The translations under genes and the position numbers were made by a program. Under the pieces are notes generated by a model that worked only from the letters and a program-made list of their open reading frames with translations, was not told where the DNA came from and made no database searches. Below, piece by piece: positions 1 to 8,187 of a stretch of DNA of 28,685 nucleotides (its first letter is position 1; the number at the start of each line of letters is the position of its first letter). The stretch comes from JAZNUH01 sp045592225 (GTDB taxonomy: Bacteria > Bacillota > Clostridia > UMGS1883 > UMGS1540), in the NCBI GenBank assembly GCA_045592225.1, contig JAZNUH010000160.1, positions 1 through 28,685 of the forward strand, given 5' to 3'.

Positions 1-16
1 AAAAAAAGTCCAGACC

Positions 17-126
17 GCAAAAAGGTAATAATAACATAAATGTGTATATATAAACTCACTTAAATATTTTATTTTGTCGAAAAATCTCATAAAATGAGAT
101 TTTTCTTCGTTTTTATACCTTTTTGC
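17..126. repeat. Long inverted repeat enclosing a hairpin
   Basis: GCAAAAAGGTA at 17-27 is the perfect reverse complement of TACCTTTTTGC at 116-126. The stretch between them is AT-rich and holds the terminator-like hairpin at 80-104. The unit begins one base after the neighbouring structure at 128-197, so the two nested structures sit in tandem downstream of the RAYT gene. Read on the minus strand they would be the 3' end of the transposase transcript. They could be a terminator pair or the structured end of a mobile unit; the sequence alone does not decide. Confidence 0.6.
79..105. terminator. Bidirectional terminator-like hairpin
   Basis: A 12-bp perfect stem (GAAAAATCTCAT, loop AAA, ATGAGATTTTTC) carries an A/T-rich outer part, so it supplies a T-run on either strand. 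It is the first plausible transcription stop after the twelve-gene run that starts at murA. The stem is AT-rich, so it may be weaker than a GC-rich terminator. Confidence 0.55.
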
Positions 127-127
127 T

Positions 128-197
128 ACGAACAAACTTAACCCCCGACATACATCGTATAGTCGGGGGCTTTTCCCTTCGGGTTCAGTTTGTTCGT
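128..197. repeat. Cloverleaf-like structure next to RAYT stop
   Basis: An 11-bp perfect outer stem (ACGAACAAACT at 128-138 with AGTTTGTTCGT at 187-197) encloses two hairpins. One is strong: CCCCCGAC at 142-149 pairs with GTCGGGGG at 162-169, with an inner ATAC/GTAT extension. The other is small, CCC-TTC-GGG near 175-183. The RAYT stop codon lies six bases away. IS200/IS605-type transposases and RAYTs act on hairpins at DNA ends, so this may be a recognition structure, or only a terminator. Confidence 0.5.
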
Positions 198-202
198 TCT
201 GA

Positions 203-727
203 TCATTTTTTCCTATTCCCCAAAATTTGGGGTGTATAAAAGCAATCATTCTCCCATCTTACCGCATTCGTATCTATGTATTCCCATATTTTTTGGTAAT
301 CTTTTTCATTACGTATAATATGGTCGTGGTAGGATTTTTGCCATAATTTTTTATCAAAAGGTTGTAAAGTCCCCTCCTTCACCCTTTTTATATACTCATT
401 TACCGTCATAGTTTTAAACCACCGCATTATATCTTGTAGGGAACGACCTGCGTGTCGTTCCGTTATTGTAACAATCATATGCAAATGATTTGGCATAATA
501 ATATATTTATCAATCTTTAAATCAAATTTATTTTCCGTTTCTTTTAACCATCTGTGTATTATCTCATTCTGAACAGACGGAACGACACATAGGTCGTTCC
601 CTACATTGTCGGTTTCCAATTCAAAAATACACTTTCGGTTATGGGTACACACCGTCACAAAATACATCCCCGGCGCAGAATAATCATACCCCTTAAGCCT
701 TACCCTTTTTCGTTTTAGCCATTCCAT
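203..727 (-). CDS. REP-associated tyrosine transposase (RAYT, Y1 family)
   Basis: This 174-residue protein matches the Y1/IS200-like fold used by RAYTs, which cut and join single-stranded DNA at REP palindromes. Visible are the N-terminal RLKGYDY-x-YFVT strand (residues 10-25), the HUH metal motif in MPNHLHMIV (His81, His83) and the likely nucleophile Tyr133 in WQKSYHDHIIRN, followed by the usual EKDYQKIWEYID helix. The length is normal and no frameshift is seen. The ATG overlaps the preceding TAA by one base (TAATG) and only a weak GGAAAT site lies upstream, so it may be expressed by translational coupling or poorly. Two in-frame 27-nt REP-like palindromes lie inside the gene (residues 42-50 and 89-97). 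Both are in loops that I believe vary among RAYTs, which is a family-level impression and not measured here. Confidence 0.9.
   Translation of the reverse strand: MEWLKRKRVRLKGYDYSAPGMYFVTVCTHNRKCIFELETDNVGNDLCVVPSVQNEIIHRWLKETENKFDLKIDKYIIMPNHLHMIVTITERHAGRSLQDIMRWFKTMTVNEYIKRVKEGTLQPFDKKLWQKSYHDHIIRNEKDYQKIWEYIDTNAVRWENDCFYTPQILGNRKK
436..462 (+). repeat. REP-like palindrome inside RAYT, copy 1
   Basis: On the plus strand this 27-nt unit starts GTAGGGAACGACC and ends GTCGTTCCG. GGAACGAC and GTCGTTCC form an 8-bp hairpin with a 6-nt loop. It differs from the inverted copy at 578-604 by only two loop bases. It is read through by the transposase gene as parts of residues 89-97 without a stop. 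Confidence 0.8.
578..604 (-). repeat. REP-like palindrome inside RAYT, copy 2 (inverted)
   Basis: This is the same 27-nt unit as at 436-462 but in the opposite orientation, with the loop bases CTATGT in place of CTGCGT. It fills exactly nine codons (residues 42-50) of the transposase. Two inverted REP units about 115 bp apart resemble a REPIN arrangement. Confidence 0.8.
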
Positions 728-2163
728 TATTCAACTATTTCCAGCGTAGTTTTACCCGTTGTAAGGTCGGTTGTATAATTATAGGTTCCCGCCTCGTGCA
801 TTACCCTTTTTTCCTCGCCGTCAATTATAAGCGCCATTCTCTCATCAAAGGTGAATGAATAGGTAAGGGTTTTTCCGTCCTCGGAAAAATTAAGCTCATC
901 GGGAATCCTTTGCGCCGCCCAGGCAGATATCTCGGGCAGGGGTAATCCCACAGCCGTACCGTCACCCATTTCACTGCCCGGCTTGTAAATTATATACATA
1001 AAGCCTGCCGGCCCGTGGGGCACACCTGCAAGGTAGCCTGCAATAAGGGTATACTCGTCTGTATCGTACTGCTTTACTATGTTATACATACTTTTGTCCG
1101 CATACTTTTCCATTTTCTCGGCGTGCGTAGGCTCTTTGTAGGCAAGAGCACCACCTGCAATAAGCCTGTCAACCTCTTTGCCGAGTCGCATATTAAGCCC
1201 GTTCCACACAAGATTGTAGGTTTCTGTACCAATGGCACTTTGGGGGAAATAATCGGTCTTTTTTATGCCGTAGTCTTCACCATCTATTACCTGCCAGTTG
1301 CTTTTATCCAGCAGATATTTGTATCCGCCCATGCCCGAGCCTGAGCCGACAATTTTGTTTTCATCGGATACCATATAATGTGCATGGCTTTCAATTACTA
1401 TGGCCTCGGCATAATCCTCTTTTTCTATTACATCAATAAGCAGGTGATTGTAAAAGTAAAAGTCATTAAACCTGTTTTTGCTCTCGCCGTTATTTGCGCG
1501 CACCGCCGCACCTACTGCACGGTTTTGTGCGCGGTAATCTGCAAAGGGCATTTCTGCAAACGCTCTCTCCCACTCTTCCTTTGTGAAAACGCCGTCACTT
1601 ATAAGCTTTTCATAAAGATACACATCATCCTTGCACTTTGCAAAGAGTGCCGCTGTCATAAGTGTTACTGCGTCACCTCTTTTAAAGTCTACAATATCAG
1701 CCTCTGTGGGCAACATATCAAGCTCACCGGCAAGGGCATAGGGCATCTGCCATAAAAAGTCCTTGTAATCTCCGTCCTCATAGCCCATGGCACGCAGAAT
1801 AAATGTTAAAAACATATTGGATTCTACCATATCCCCTGCACCAAAAAGTGTTTCCGAAACGCCCTGTGTAATTTCATTGTCAAATGCGTAGGAGATATAG
1901 GCGTCTGCCCAGGCGGGCACATCGGTAAAGGAATGTGTTTTGGGGTATTCTGCAGCCTCATCCGCCTTACCCATAGTACGCAGGGTCATTACCACCGCCT
2001 CGGTACGGGTAAGTGCCCTGTCAAGCTCAAAGCCTGCATCTGTACCCAGGAAAAGACCAAGCTTGCAAAGACCTTCGGCATACGACTGCTCCTGTGCACC
2101 TACCGGCATAAGCATACCTGCCATAATTAATACCGCCAACAAAAGTGCTGTAAATTTTTTCAT
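727..2163 (-). CDS. Secreted protein with S-layer-homology-like repeats
   Basis: The 478-residue product has a clear signal peptide (MKKF, hydrophobic core, cleavage near PVGA-QE at about residue 23), so it is probably exported. Residues about 28-135 look like two degenerate S-layer homology repeats: an LGLFLGTD...LTRTEAVVM block, then FTDVPAWADAYISYAFDNEITQG, then an FGAGDMVE block. Such repeats usually bind secondary cell-wall polymers. The rest (about 200-478) matches no family that I recognise; it is rich in Tyr, Gly and acidic residues and has no visible membrane segment. The start is supported by AAGGGG six bases upstream, within the end of the preceding amidohydrolase gene, whose stop is 2 nt away. 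It belongs to the run of genes from murA. Function unknown. Confidence 0.75.
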   Translation of the reverse strand: MKKFTALLLAVLIMAGMLMPVGAQEQSYAEGLCKLGLFLGTDAGFELDRALTRTEAVVMTLRTMGKADEAAEYPKTHSFTDVPAWADAYISYAFDNEITQGVSETLFGAGDMVESNMFLTFILRAMGYEDGDYKDFLWQMPYALAGELDMLPTEADIVDFKRGDAVTLMTAALFAKCKDDVYLYEKLISDGVFTKEEWERAFAEMPFADYRAQNRAVGAAVRANNGESKNRFNDFYFYNHLLIDVIEKEDYAEAIVIESHAHYMVSDENKIVGSGSGMGGYKYLLDKSNWQVIDGEDYGIKKTDYFPQSAIGTETYNLVWNGLNMRLGKEVDRLIAGGALAYKEPTHAEKMEKYADKSMYNIVKQYDTDEYTLIAGYLAGVPHGPAGFMYIIYKPGSEMGDGTAVGLPLPEISAWAAQRIPDELNFSEDGKTLTYSFTFDERMALIIDGEEKRVMHEAGTYNYTTDLTTGKTTLEIVE

Positions 2164-2165
2164 TT

Positions 2166-3275
2166 TTATCCCCTTTCAAAATATTCTGTTATTATTTTCA
2201 TATTCTGCATTTCAAGCGGTGAAAGGCTTCTTTCCTCCATAAACCTTCTGCACCTTGCACCTATGCGCTCCATGTCAAGGGCACGGGGTGTTTTTCCGTA
2301 CAGCCTTTCCGCATTTTTTGTGTAAATTTCGTCCAGTATCTCACCCTCAAAGCCAAAGGGACGGATAGGCTTATCCGAAATAAGAGTAGACATAAACTCC
2401 TCTTTACCCTCAAGCATACTGCGCAGCTGGTATACTCTGGGGCCCGTAACCTCTGCCTCGGCTTTTTCTGCACTTTCAAAGGTGTTGTACATGTCTGTGC
2501 CGTATAAAAGCCTGTCACTGTATTTTTCAAAAAAGGCGCGTGACTCATCATAATTTTCTGTAAACTTTACAAACATTTCCCCGCCGGGTGTAAGGTCAAA
2601 GCACACATTTTTGTATGTGTCAAAAATCTTTGCGGCGCGGTCAAGCTCACCACCCATAAAGAAAAAGTGTGCAAGAACCAAATGCAAACCGGGGTAGCGG
2701 GCTAAAATATCAAACACCCATCCCCTCACCTCTTCAAGCGAAGGCTCATAATCCTCATAAACCCAGCCTTGCGATATTGCATATTCGGTCATCTGCGATT
2801 TGTCCCAAAACTTTGCCGGGTCGCCAATGTGCATTACAATAGGAATTTCATTTTGCTCGGCAAAGGCAAATAATTTGTCAAACCTTTTTTCGGCAAGGCT
2901 GTATTTTGTAATTCTGTACTGGGTTACCTTACCGTCAAGCATTTTTATGCCGTCAAAGCCCATTTCGTGGTATTCCTTTGCCTGTAAAAGCAAATTATCC
3001 GCATTATCTCTCTCGTCAAGAAAATATTCAGGGCCTGCCGATGCAAAAATACGGGGCGCAAACCTTGCCTTGCAATATACTGTCTGCCAGTTTTCTGTTA
3101 TGCTGTGGCTTGCGGGAATGGCACACAGGTTTGCCGCCGAACAATTAAAATGCCTTAAAATATCGACATAGTTGCTGATTGTTTCCTCTATAGGCTTTTC
3201 AAAGCACACGTGTGCGTGGCCCTCTCTTACCGGCTCAGCCCGAAAGCCGTGTCTTTCATAATTTTTCAGTTGCAT
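2166..3275 (-). CDS. Amidohydrolase 2 family metal-dependent hydrolase
   Basis: A 369-residue TIM-barrel metal-dependent hydrolase of the amidohydrolase-related (PF04909-like) family. The expected metal ligands are visible: His20/His22 in EGHAHV, His149 in IVMHIGD, His203 in LVLAHFF and Asp261 in LLYGTD. The substrate cannot be predicted; relatives include decarboxylases and hydrolases. I chose the ATG at 3275 because GGAGG lies 8 nt upstream; the earlier in-frame ATG at 3290 contains that ribosome-binding site. With this start the gene overlaps the EamA gene by 20 nt, consistent with translational coupling. The C-terminal 60 residues after the barrel are charged and carry no known motif. Confidence 0.85.
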   Translation of the reverse strand: MQLKNYERHGFRAEPVREGHAHVCFEKPIEETISNYVDILRHFNCSAANLCAIPASHSITENWQTVYCKARFAPRIFASAGPEYFLDERDNADNLLLQAKEYHEMGFDGIKMLDGKVTQYRITKYSLAEKRFDKLFAFAEQNEIPIVMHIGDPAKFWDKSQMTEYAISQGWVYEDYEPSLEEVRGWVFDILARYPGLHLVLAHFFFMGGELDRAAKIFDTYKNVCFDLTPGGEMFVKFTENYDESRAFFEKYSDRLLYGTDMYNTFESAEKAEAEVTGPRVYQLRSMLEGKEEFMSTLISDKPIRPFGFEGEILDEIYTKNAERLYGKTPRALDMERIGARCRRFMEERSLSPLEMQNMKIITEYFERG

Positions 3276-4146
3276 TTTTCTTTCCTCCATAACCTTTTTT
3301 ATCTTTAAGCTGAATAAGTATTCCGCCTACTATAAATAGCAGCCCGATGACAGAATACCAGCTTATCTGCTCTTTTAAAATAAGTGATGTCCATATAAGT
3401 GATATAAAGGGTGTTATGTATGCAAGGTTTGAAATTTTTGCAGTCTTGCCCGATTCAAGTGCCAAAATCCAGCCTGTATTTGCAAGTGCCATGGCAAATA
3501 TACCGTTCCAGGCAAAGCCCGCAAGCTGAACTCCCGACGGAATAAATAAGTTGCCCATTGCCGCATTTATTACTGTTGTAAGTAAAAAGGATACAGCATA
3601 GCTTATCATATTTGATACACTCTTTTCATAGTGCACCTTTTGATTCAAAATGGTAAAAAGTCCGTAGGAAACCGCGCCCAGAATACAACAAACAGTGCCA
3701 CCCAGTATGTTTCCCTTAATATCTGCACCTGTTACAATTACAACCCCGAGAAAGGAAACAAGCAAGGCTATTCCCTTGCGTAGGGTAAGCTTTTCACCAA
3801 GCAAAATGCAGGCGAACAAAACACTCATAACCGGCCACAGGTAATTTACAATAAACGCCTGCGATGCCGGCATAAGCGCCGTGCCTGCATAGTAAAACAC
3901 ATAATAGAGAAATAGTCCGGGAAAGCCTACAAGAATAATTTTTATATAGTCTTTAAGCTTGTAGGCTTTAAGCTCTTTTATCTTCCCTGTAAAAATGTTA
4001 TATACCAAAAGGGCAATAACTGCAAAAAACACATTCGCCCACACAAGCTGAAAATTGTTTATGTCCCCTAAAAGCAGCTTTGCCGTGGTTGCAATGGTTG
4101 ACCAGCAAAAAATTGATATGCCCGCAAGTATATACTCTTTTTTCAT
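3256..4146 (-). CDS. EamA/DMT-family transporter
   Basis: A 296-residue protein of the drug/metabolite transporter superfamily. It has about ten hydrophobic segments in two halves, each half resembling an EamA domain (residues about 5-138 and 148-284). The first half has the typical WSTIATTAKLLL and PASQAFIVNYLWPVMSVLFA stretches, the second LANTGWILALESGKTAKISNLAYITPFIS. The C-terminal tail is short and lysine-rich. DMT proteins export or import small metabolites; no substrate can be given. Start and upstream stop overlap as TAATG, with AAAGGA inside the end of the NhaC gene. It overlaps the downstream amidohydrolase by 20 nt, so the pair may be functionally linked, for example in uptake or efflux of that enzyme's substrate or product (inference). 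Confidence 0.88.
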   Translation of the reverse strand: MKKEYILAGISIFCWSTIATTAKLLLGDINNFQLVWANVFFAVIALLVYNIFTGKIKELKAYKLKDYIKIILVGFPGLFLYYVFYYAGTALMPASQAFIVNYLWPVMSVLFACILLGEKLTLRKGIALLVSFLGVVIVTGADIKGNILGGTVCCILGAVSYGLFTILNQKVHYEKSVSNMISYAVSFLLTTVINAAMGNLFIPSGVQLAGFAWNGIFAMALANTGWILALESGKTAKISNLAYITPFISLIWTSLILKEQISWYSVIGLLFIVGGILIQLKDKKGYGGKKNATEKL

Positions 4147-5459
4147 TATTTTGTCTTATCCTTTCTGTCAAAAGCAGTAAAAAGCAAAGTGCTTATTATA
4201 AGTATTACAGGATAATAAAGACGGGGTATTATTTCAAAAGCCGAAATATGTCCGCCAAGCTCGTTTACTGCTGAAATGGCAACAAGCATCTGCGCGCCGT
4301 AGGGCAGAATACCCTGTGCAAAGCAGGAGAAGGTATCAAGTATCGATGCCGCCTTTCGGGGTGAAATACCATACTCACTTGATATTTCCTTTGCAATGGG
4401 GTTTGCCATTACTATTGCAACTGTGTTGTTTGCCGTTGCAATATCAAGGGCGGTTACCAAAACGCCCATACCAACCTGTCCGCCGCGCTTGCCCTTAAAC
4501 ACCTTTTTAATTGCGTAAAGGAGTGCGTCAAAGCCACCGTAGTTTCTTATAAGCGCACAAATTGCCGAAACCAGAATGGCAACCATGGTTGTTTCAAACA
4601 TTCCTGCCGCACCGCTGCCCATATTTGCCATAAGCTGTGTAGCGGCTGTTGCTCCTGTTGCAAGCATTATAACCGTTCCCGATACGATGCCGATAAGCAG
4701 AACAACAAAAACATTTATACCTATTATGCCGCCTATAAGTACAAGCACGTAGGGTATAATCTGAATAAGATTGTATTCGTGTGTAACCGAGCTGTCAATC
4801 TCTGTTCCCATAGACATTATGAGTATAATTATAAGTGTAATTATTGCCGCAGGCAGTGCTATTTTAAAGTTTTCGCGGAATTTGTCCTTCATTTCGCAGC
4901 CCTGACCGTTGCAAGCGGCAATGGTGGTATCGGATATAAACGAAAGGTTATCGCCAAACATAGCGCCGCCGATAACCGATGCAACACAAAGCGCCATATC
5001 AAAGCCCGATGCCTTTGAAACCGCAACCGCAATGGGAGTAAGCAGTGTAATAGTTCCAACCGATGTTCCCATAGAAAGGGACACAAAACAGCCAACCGTA
5101 AACAAAACAGCCACGGCAAACTGCGGCGGAATTACAGACAGCAGAAAATAAGCCACGCTCTCTGCACTTTCTCTGCCCACAACGCCTACAAAAATACCCG
5201 CTTCAAGGAATATGAGTATCATGGTGACAATGTTTTTGTCGCCCACGCCCCCGCCCATAAGCTCCAGCTTTTTGTCAAAGCTTACGCCGCGGTTTTGCAG
5301 GCAGGCAACAAGCAGTGCCGCAAGAAAAACCACTACAATGGGAATGTTGTAAAAGCCCATGGGTATTTTTAAAATGTACTCAAATGTTATACCAAATCCC
5401 AAATACAGTACCAAAAACACACCGATGGGTAAAAGTGCCTTTGCATTTCCTTTGTTCAT
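4146..5459 (-). CDS. NhaC-family Na+/H+ antiporter
   Basis: A 437-residue polytopic membrane protein. The NhaC-family signatures GTSVGTITLLTP (residues 131-142) and GGAMFGDNLSFISDTT (164-179) are both intact, the latter containing acidic residues within the membrane as expected for cation transport. Other hydrophobic blocks are spread evenly to the C-terminus. Members exchange Na+ for H+ or, in relatives, carry malate/lactate or arginine/ornithine type substrates, so 'Na+/H+' is the family default. The ATG overlaps the preceding MATE stop as ATGA, with AAGGAG seven bases upstream, indicating coupled translation. Confidence 0.88.
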   Translation of the reverse strand: MNKGNAKALLPIGVFLVLYLGFGITFEYILKIPMGFYNIPIVVVFLAALLVACLQNRGVSFDKKLELMGGGVGDKNIVTMILIFLEAGIFVGVVGRESAESVAYFLLSVIPPQFAVAVLFTVGCFVSLSMGTSVGTITLLTPIAVAVSKASGFDMALCVASVIGGAMFGDNLSFISDTTIAACNGQGCEMKDKFRENFKIALPAAIITLIIILIMSMGTEIDSSVTHEYNLIQIIPYVLVLIGGIIGINVFVVLLIGIVSGTVIMLATGATAATQLMANMGSGAAGMFETTMVAILVSAICALIRNYGGFDALLYAIKKVFKGKRGGQVGMGVLVTALDIATANNTVAIVMANPIAKEISSEYGISPRKAASILDTFSCFAQGILPYGAQMLVAISAVNELGGHISAFEIIPRLYYPVILIISTLLFTAFDRKDKTK

Positions 5460-6805
5460 ATCAGTGCTCCTTTTCTTTTGTTTTTAAGTGTATTACACAA
5501 TGGTATTATAAGCGTAATTATTGACAGTATCCAACCTATGGGCCATACAAGATAGAGGAATGTAAGGTTGGGGATAAGCGGGAATATCTGGTAAACCCAT
5601 ACAAAACGTAATGCACATATATAAATAAGTGTAGCAATGGTAGGCAGAATCGGTCTGTCAAGTGCCTTGAGTGCACCGCCCACAACCTCGTTTATACCGC
5701 ATATAAAATATGTACTTGATATAATTACCATCTTTTGTCTGGAAAATTCTATTACCGCAGGTGTGGTGGACATAAAGGCGGAAAGTTCTCTTGCAAAAAG
5801 TGCAGACAAACCGCCAAAGCTTGCGCCCATTATCACCGTTAAAATAACTGCCTTTGAAACCGAGGAGCGTGCTCTTTCAACATTTCCTGCAGCAATATTT
5901 TGTGCAACATAGGGGATAACCGCCAACGAGGGTGCATAGCCTATGTGATAGAGTATTCCGTCAAACTGGTTTGCAATGGAAACACCTGTTGTTGCATCGG
6001 GTCCGAAGCCGTTTACCGCCGTCATAATTATTACATTCGCAAATGAGCACAAACCGCTTTGCAGACCTGTAGGCACGCCTATAAACAGTATCTGCTTAAG
6101 CTCTTCCCATTTGATTTTAAAGCTTTGAAGTGTCAGGTGGAATTTCTCTTCTATTTTGAAAAGTGCCCATAAAGAGAGGCCGCCTGCAATTACATTGGTA
6201 GCTACTGTGGCAATAGCCACGCCCACAACATCCATTTTAAATCCGATGATAAAGACAAAATTTAAAACTAATTTTACAACACATCCCAGCATAAGAAAGT
6301 ACATAGGACGCTTTGTGTCACCGCAAGCCCTCAGTCCTGCCGCGGCAAAGTTATAAAGTAAAATGGCAGGTGCACCTAAAAAGTATATCTGAAAATAGAT
6401 TGTAGCTTTGTCAAGCATTATTTCAGGGCAGTTAGTCCATTTTAAAAAGGTTCTTGCCAGTAAAACACCGAATAAAAGCAAAAACAAACCGCTCAAAAGC
6501 GAAAAGGTTATACCTGTTCCCACAGCCTGTTCTGTTTTCTTTCTGTCTCTCTCGCCGATGTGCTTTGCAACAATAACATTTGCACCCGTAGCAACGCCTA
6601 TAAAGACGCTGGTGAATAAAACGATAAGCGTTCCGCAGGCACCAACCGCACCCACAGCCGTATCGTTGGCATAATTACCTAAAATCGCCATATCCAGCGC
6701 ACCGAACAAAACCTGTGTAACATTCATAATAAGTATTGGGATTGACATGGCAATCAGTCCGCGCATAATTGAGCCTGAAAGCATATCCGAACTGTTTTTT
6801 CTCAT
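5456..6805 (-). CDS. MATE-family efflux transporter (first of pair by coordinate)
   Basis: A 449-residue MATE (multidrug and toxic compound extrusion) protein with two six-helix halves. Landmarks include IPILIMNVTQVLFGALDMAILGNYAN at the N-terminus (helix 1 region), the GERDRKKTEQAVG cytoplasmic loop, and the second-half IGVPTGLQSGLCSFANVIIM block that mirrors helix 1. MATEs use H+ or Na+ gradients to export cationic drugs or metabolites, including flavins or peptides in some relatives. AAGGGGG lies 9 nt before the ATG and 14 nt separate it from the other MATE gene. The two MATE proteins are clearly not recent duplicates: their N-termini and loops differ throughout. Confidence 0.9.
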   Translation of the reverse strand: MRKNSSDMLSGSIMRGLIAMSIPILIMNVTQVLFGALDMAILGNYANDTAVGAVGACGTLIVLFTSVFIGVATGANVIVAKHIGERDRKKTEQAVGTGITFSLLSGLFLLLFGVLLARTFLKWTNCPEIMLDKATIYFQIYFLGAPAILLYNFAAAGLRACGDTKRPMYFLMLGCVVKLVLNFVFIIGFKMDVVGVAIATVATNVIAGGLSLWALFKIEEKFHLTLQSFKIKWEELKQILFIGVPTGLQSGLCSFANVIIMTAVNGFGPDATTGVSIANQFDGILYHIGYAPSLAVIPYVAQNIAAGNVERARSSVSKAVILTVIMGASFGGLSALFARELSAFMSTTPAVIEFSRQKMVIISSTYFICGINEVVGGALKALDRPILPTIATLIYICALRFVWVYQIFPLIPNLTFLYLVWPIGWILSIITLIIPLCNTLKNKRKGALI

Positions 6806-6819
6806 AAGTCTTTGCCCCC

Positions 6820-8187
6820 TTAATTTACCAGGTCATTAAGCCATTTATTTCCCCGCATTCGCTTATATACGGCAACCGCCTTTACAGCCTCTTCGGACAC
6901 GACAATTGCATAGGTTATGGGCGCTGAAAGACCCAGCCATATGCCCGATATGTACGCAAGGGGAACACCTATAAGCCACACGCACAGTATGTCTGCAAGC
7001 AGGGCATACTGCGTATCTCCGCCTGCGCGCATTATGCCCACTATTGCCACAAGGGTGTAGCTTTTAAGGGGCAGCGACAATGCAAGAATTACAAGCATTT
7101 TATGTGTCATATCCTGCGCCGCAGGAGTAAGGTTGAACATAGCCGTGTAAAGGGGTATTACAAGCACCAGGAATATTGCGGGGATAATTGCTGCCAGCGG
7201 CGTAACAATAAGCGAAAATTTTGCCGCATAAATTGCCTGCTTTCTCTTTTTCGCTCCTATATTTTTGCCTATTATAATGCCCGCCGCGTGGGAAAAGCCC
7301 ATACTGCCTACAAAGACAAGCTTTTCGGCAAGCGATGCGGTGTTTGCCGCCGCAACCGCCGCTGTGCCCATAGCGGCATCACCAATTCGTGAATATACCG
7401 CAGAATATACACTCATTCCAAGCCCCCACAGGGTTTCGTTTATTATAACAGGGCCTGCGACCTTAAAAAACTGCACCATATTTTCCTTTGTAAAGGCAAT
7501 ATAGTCTTTAAAGCCGTAGCGCAGATAGTCTATTTTGTAAAGGGCAATAGCGGTTATTGTCACCGCCTCCACAAGCCTTGAAATAAGGGTTGCAATTGCC
7601 GCACCCTCAACCCCAAGGCAGGGGAACCCGAACTTTCCGTAAATAAGCAGATAGTTAAATACAATGTTTATGCCTACCGAAAGTGCCGAAATATAAACAG
7701 GTGCCTTAACCTCGCCCACGCTTTTCAGCAAATAGGATACCGAAAGGCTTATTGCCGCAAGGGGATATGTAGCCGCAACAATTCGCAGATAGCCTGCACC
7801 CTCTATACACACAGCCTTATCAGGCGTAAAAAAGCGCATTATGGTCATGGGTGTTATAAGGGCGAAAAACCCGAAAATAAGACCCGCTGAAAGGGATATT
7901 AAAAGCTCCTGTCCCGTTACCGTTCTTATTCCCTTGTAGTCCCTTTTGCCGTGGTACTGTGCAATAAACACCGCCGCACCGCTGCAGGTACCGAATATAA
8001 GCAGGGAATATATAAAGTAAAACTGATTGGCAAGACCCACCGCGGCAATAGCCTCGTCACCAAGCCTGCCTATCATAACATTGTCTACAAGACTTACAAA
8101 GCTGGTAATAAGATTTTGAAATGCAAGCGGAATTGCAAGCACGAAAAGATTTTTCATAAAGCTCCGCTTTGCTCTGTTAAGTGTCAT
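6820..8187 (-). CDS. MATE-family efflux transporter (second of pair by coordinate)
   Basis: A 455-residue MATE-family protein. The hallmarks are the N-terminal LAIPLAFQNLITSFVSLVDNVMIG-like helix, the YHGKRDYKGIR loop and the second-half VAGPVIINETLWGLGMSVYSAVY helix. Sequence style (DNVMIGRLGD, FINETLWGLG type motifs) is closer to the NorM/MepA-like Clostridial branch than the neighbouring MATE. The ATG overlaps the HAD phosphatase stop as ATGA, with GGAG about 11 nt upstream. Substrate unknown. Confidence 0.9.
   Translation of the reverse strand: MTLNRAKRSFMKNLFVLAIPLAFQNLITSFVSLVDNVMIGRLGDEAIAAVGLANQFYFIYSLLIFGTCSGAAVFIAQYHGKRDYKGIRTVTGQELLISLSAGLIFGFFALITPMTIMRFFTPDKAVCIEGAGYLRIVAATYPLAAISLSVSYLLKSVGEVKAPVYISALSVGINIVFNYLLIYGKFGFPCLGVEGAAIATLISRLVEAVTITAIALYKIDYLRYGFKDYIAFTKENMVQFFKVAGPVIINETLWGLGMSVYSAVYSRIGDAAMGTAAVAAANTASLAEKLVFVGSMGFSHAAGIIIGKNIGAKKRKQAIYAAKFSLIVTPLAAIIPAIFLVLVIPLYTAMFNLTPAAQDMTHKMLVILALSLPLKSYTLVAIVGIMRAGGDTQYALLADILCVWLIGVPLAYISGIWLGLSAPITYAIVVSEEAVKAVAVYKRMRGNKWLNDLVN

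Noticed and set aside
203..727. Complete IS200/IS605 element
   Set aside because: The protein has RAYT features and no tnpB or guide-RNA-like end is present; only 3' structures are seen, so a defined element border cannot be drawn.
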